Both the position numbers and the translations under genes were made by a program. 64,000 nt of DNA, from the NCBI GenBank assembly GCA_015698045.1, contig BLAL01000002.1:1-64000 (forward strand), in the 5' to 3' direction. The notes beneath the pieces were generated by a model. That model worked only from the letters and a program-made list of their open reading frames with translations. It was not told where the DNA came from and did not search any database. The stretch is from Rhizophagus clarus. Lineage: Eukaryota > Glomeromycota > Glomeromycetes > Glomerales > Glomeraceae. This document shows, in pieces, positions 62,008 to 64,000 of the stretch. The stretch's first letter is position 1. Each line of letters starts with the position of its first letter.

Positions 62008-62174
62008 GGTGCCTGCGAAAAGATTATATTTTCAAATTTTTTTAATGTGAATTTTTTGAAAAACCTTCTTAATATATATGCCAAAACATATGAAATTGTA
62101 TCACAAAAGTCTTATATTGTTATCTTTCCTAAAATGAAAATAAAGATTTCATGTAATGTTATCCTGCGCAGTCC

Positions 62175-63702
62175 AGGACCCAGAAATATACATATAGGGG
62201 TAGGGTCTATCAATGCGTCATCATCATAGTGGAGTTGGACGGGGTAAGGTTTTGATTTGCGTATAATTTAGGAGATTTTTGTCCATAGTAAGGTCATTAG
62301 ATTGCGTATTTTTATCAAAAATTTTTATATGTAAAAGATTTAATTTGCGTATTTTGACCTATATTTTTATTTGGCCGATCATATATACTGTTGTAGAAAA
62401 TTATTCGATATGCTAAAATACGATTTATCAATCATAAAATTTACAATTTTATAGTTTTAAATTTTTTTTTTTTTAAAAGATTTTTTATCGGTTTTTATAA
62501 CCGAAATTTTTTTTTTAATATTTAATATTTTTTATCAGTTTTATAAACTGAATTTTTTTTAATATTTATATTATTAGTAACCGAATTTTTTTTTAAAAAA
62601 AGATTTTTTATAAACCGAACCTTTTTCTTTTCCACTGATTTAAAAAAATAAAAAAAAAAACTATTTATAAAAAAAAAGTACTAGGTACTACTGAAGTATA
62701 AATTGGAACTAACAGACTCTTGCAAATATGGTGAGTTAAGTGTAAGAAGCAGAATTCAATGTTAATAAAATTTTACTAACATTCCTTTTAGTTTTTTAGT
62801 ACCTACATAATCAAGATTATTCTATTTTTTATAGCTTATTACATTGGTAAGTTTCAAATTTTTAGGAATTTTATCAAAAAATGCTTACTAATGTTTTATA
62901 ATTTCTTTTTTATAGATTTCAGAATTCGATCAGAACTTGGAATTCGAGACGGGTAAGTATTTCTATAAGGAGATAAGCGGGTTTGATTTTTTATGTATTA
63001 AAGAGTATTTACTAACATTCTTTAACTTCTCTTTTGTAGATTTTGAAGTAAAATTTGGAATTCGAGACGGTTAAGTATTTCTAAAAGCGGGGGGTGCGAG
63101 TTTGAATAAAGCGTTTGCTAACTTCTCTTTTTTGCGGAATTTAGACTAGAACTTGGAATAATTCAAGATAGGTGAGTATTTCTAAAGGAAGAAGGAGTGG
63201 GTTTATATAAGAACACTCACTAATATTCTTTAACATCTCTTTTTGTAGATTTTGAACTGGAACTTCAAATTGAAATTTAAACATATTGTAGGAATGAACT
63301 TTCAAATATAAATATCAAAAAAAAAAAAATAATAATAAATTTTTTTCTAATTATAAAGCTATCTAAATTCGTATACAAATATTGTTAAAATATAATACAT
63401 TTCATTATATTTCGTTAACATAACATAAAGAGAAACAAATATAATTTTTTTTTTTTTTTAATAAAAAAAAGACTGATATCAAACTGCAGATTATAGAAAC
63501 TATATCATATGATATACTGCACTTTGCTGAATTAATTAATAATTGAAAATTTTAAGGTCTGAAATTTTATTTGCGTATTTTTGCAGTATTTTCAATATCA
63601 GGTGTCAAATTTGCGTACCGTTCATATAAAAAACCCTTACGTACAGCTCATAGTAAAATTTTCTTTTATCATCTGACCCCTATATATATATTTCTGGGTC
63701 CT
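62175..63702. mobile_element. 1.5-kb nested inverted-repeat element
   Basis: aggacccagaaatatacata (continuing tagggg) at 62,175-62,200 returns inverted at 63,677-63,702 with 25 of 26 matches. Subterminal phrases atttgcgtatttt recur near both ends. It carries no transposase; its centre holds an intron-like unit array. It lies between the N-terminus and the right end of the host transposon. Confidence 0.65.
62790..63290 (+). repeat. tandem intron-like units with microexon-like segments
   Basis: Four or five units of about 120 bases. Each segment of roughly 30-37 bases follows tttttgtag or tttttatag and is followed by ggtaagtattt-like donors: 62,916-62,952, 63,040-63,069, about 63,139-63,172, and from 63,250. 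Segments share the consensus attttgaac-ggaacttggaattc-agacg, and the tracts between share ctaacattctttaac, which resembles a branch site. Confidence 0.7.
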
Positions 63703-63755
63703 CGCAGCCCTCTCCCCCTCTTATTAAATTATGTCATTTCTGGCACTTCCCTTAG

Positions 63756-64000
63756 AGAAATTATTTCCAAAGTGTACGAAACAGTTATCTTAATGTGATA
63801 TCTTCATATTCAGGAGTCTTTACATATTATATAATATAGATATCGACCAAAAAGGTATTGATCAGTTTTCATTCTATATACAATGAAATTTTATGCGAAG
63901 GTTATTGATATTATGATATATATAAAAATAAATAATAAAAAAATAATTTTGATAGTGAAATATTCTTCATGAAGATTCAGTATTAAAAAACGTCATGATA
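63756..64000. other. A+T-rich flank, nothing seen
   Basis: No gene, repeat or end of an element was recognised in the last 245 bases. Confidence 0.6.

Larger units (their letters stand above)
59423..63755 (-). mobile_element. DNA transposon with C2H2-finger transposase
   Basis: The outer ends are inverted: cttaggggagggccaaaaat on the left, ctaagggaagtgccagaaat (reverse complement) on the right; 26 of 31 positions match. The transposase pseudogene occupies 59,681-62,007 on the minus strand, and a second inverted-repeat element (62,175-63,702) lies inside its right part. No clear target duplication. Confidence 0.6.

Overview
The window looks like nuclear DNA of an arbuscular mycorrhizal fungus (Glomeromycotina, most likely Rhizophagus or a close relative). 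The reasons are the extreme A+T richness, the short GT-AG introns of about 65-200 bases in host genes, a fungal NDR kinase, and a dense load of transposon families whose proteins resemble ones I associate with Rhizophagus. The species is inferred, not proven.

Layout. 0-12 kb is transposon- and repeat-rich: a Tc1/mariner fragment, a three-exon gene for a charged KER-repeat protein, two opposed repeat arrays flanking a two-exon gene for a 63-residue basic protein, and a degraded CACTA/Plavaka-like transposase followed by repeat-rich 3' DNA. 13.7-19.5 kb is the host-gene island: a Myb/SANT protein, an eight-exon NDR kinase (Cbk1/Orb6 type) and, convergent to it, a lysine-rich nuclear-type protein. 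19.5-33.7 kb is an A+T desert with a 845-bp MITE and a 4.8-kb pogo/Tigger element. A second element lies inside the pogo element, flanked by a perfect 12-bp direct repeat and carrying an 11-copy minisatellite. 33.7-34.7 kb is an intronless gene for an acidic, proline-rich coiled-coil protein.

39,131-52,442 is a fossil Polinton/Maverick-type element of 13.3 kb with roughly 480-bp terminal inverted repeats that are about 95% identical by eye. It has the Polinton core (protein-primed DNA polymerase, SF3-type helicase, packaging ATPase, rve integrase). In the place where capsid genes would be expected it carries a Gag-like coiled-coil/capsid ORF and a retropepsin-like segment. I see no double-jelly-roll capsid candidate. 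This is the most unusual feature of the window. It sits inside a pyrimidine-rich array made of intron-like units.

53-59.4 kb holds two opposed arrays of degenerate repeats, many with splice-like borders, separated by a MITE. 59.4-63.8 kb is a transposon with a degraded transposase that ends in a C2H2 finger, and a second inverted-repeat element that again contains intron-like units lies inside it. The host genes do not form an operon or pathway; the rest of the window is mobile DNA and its remains.
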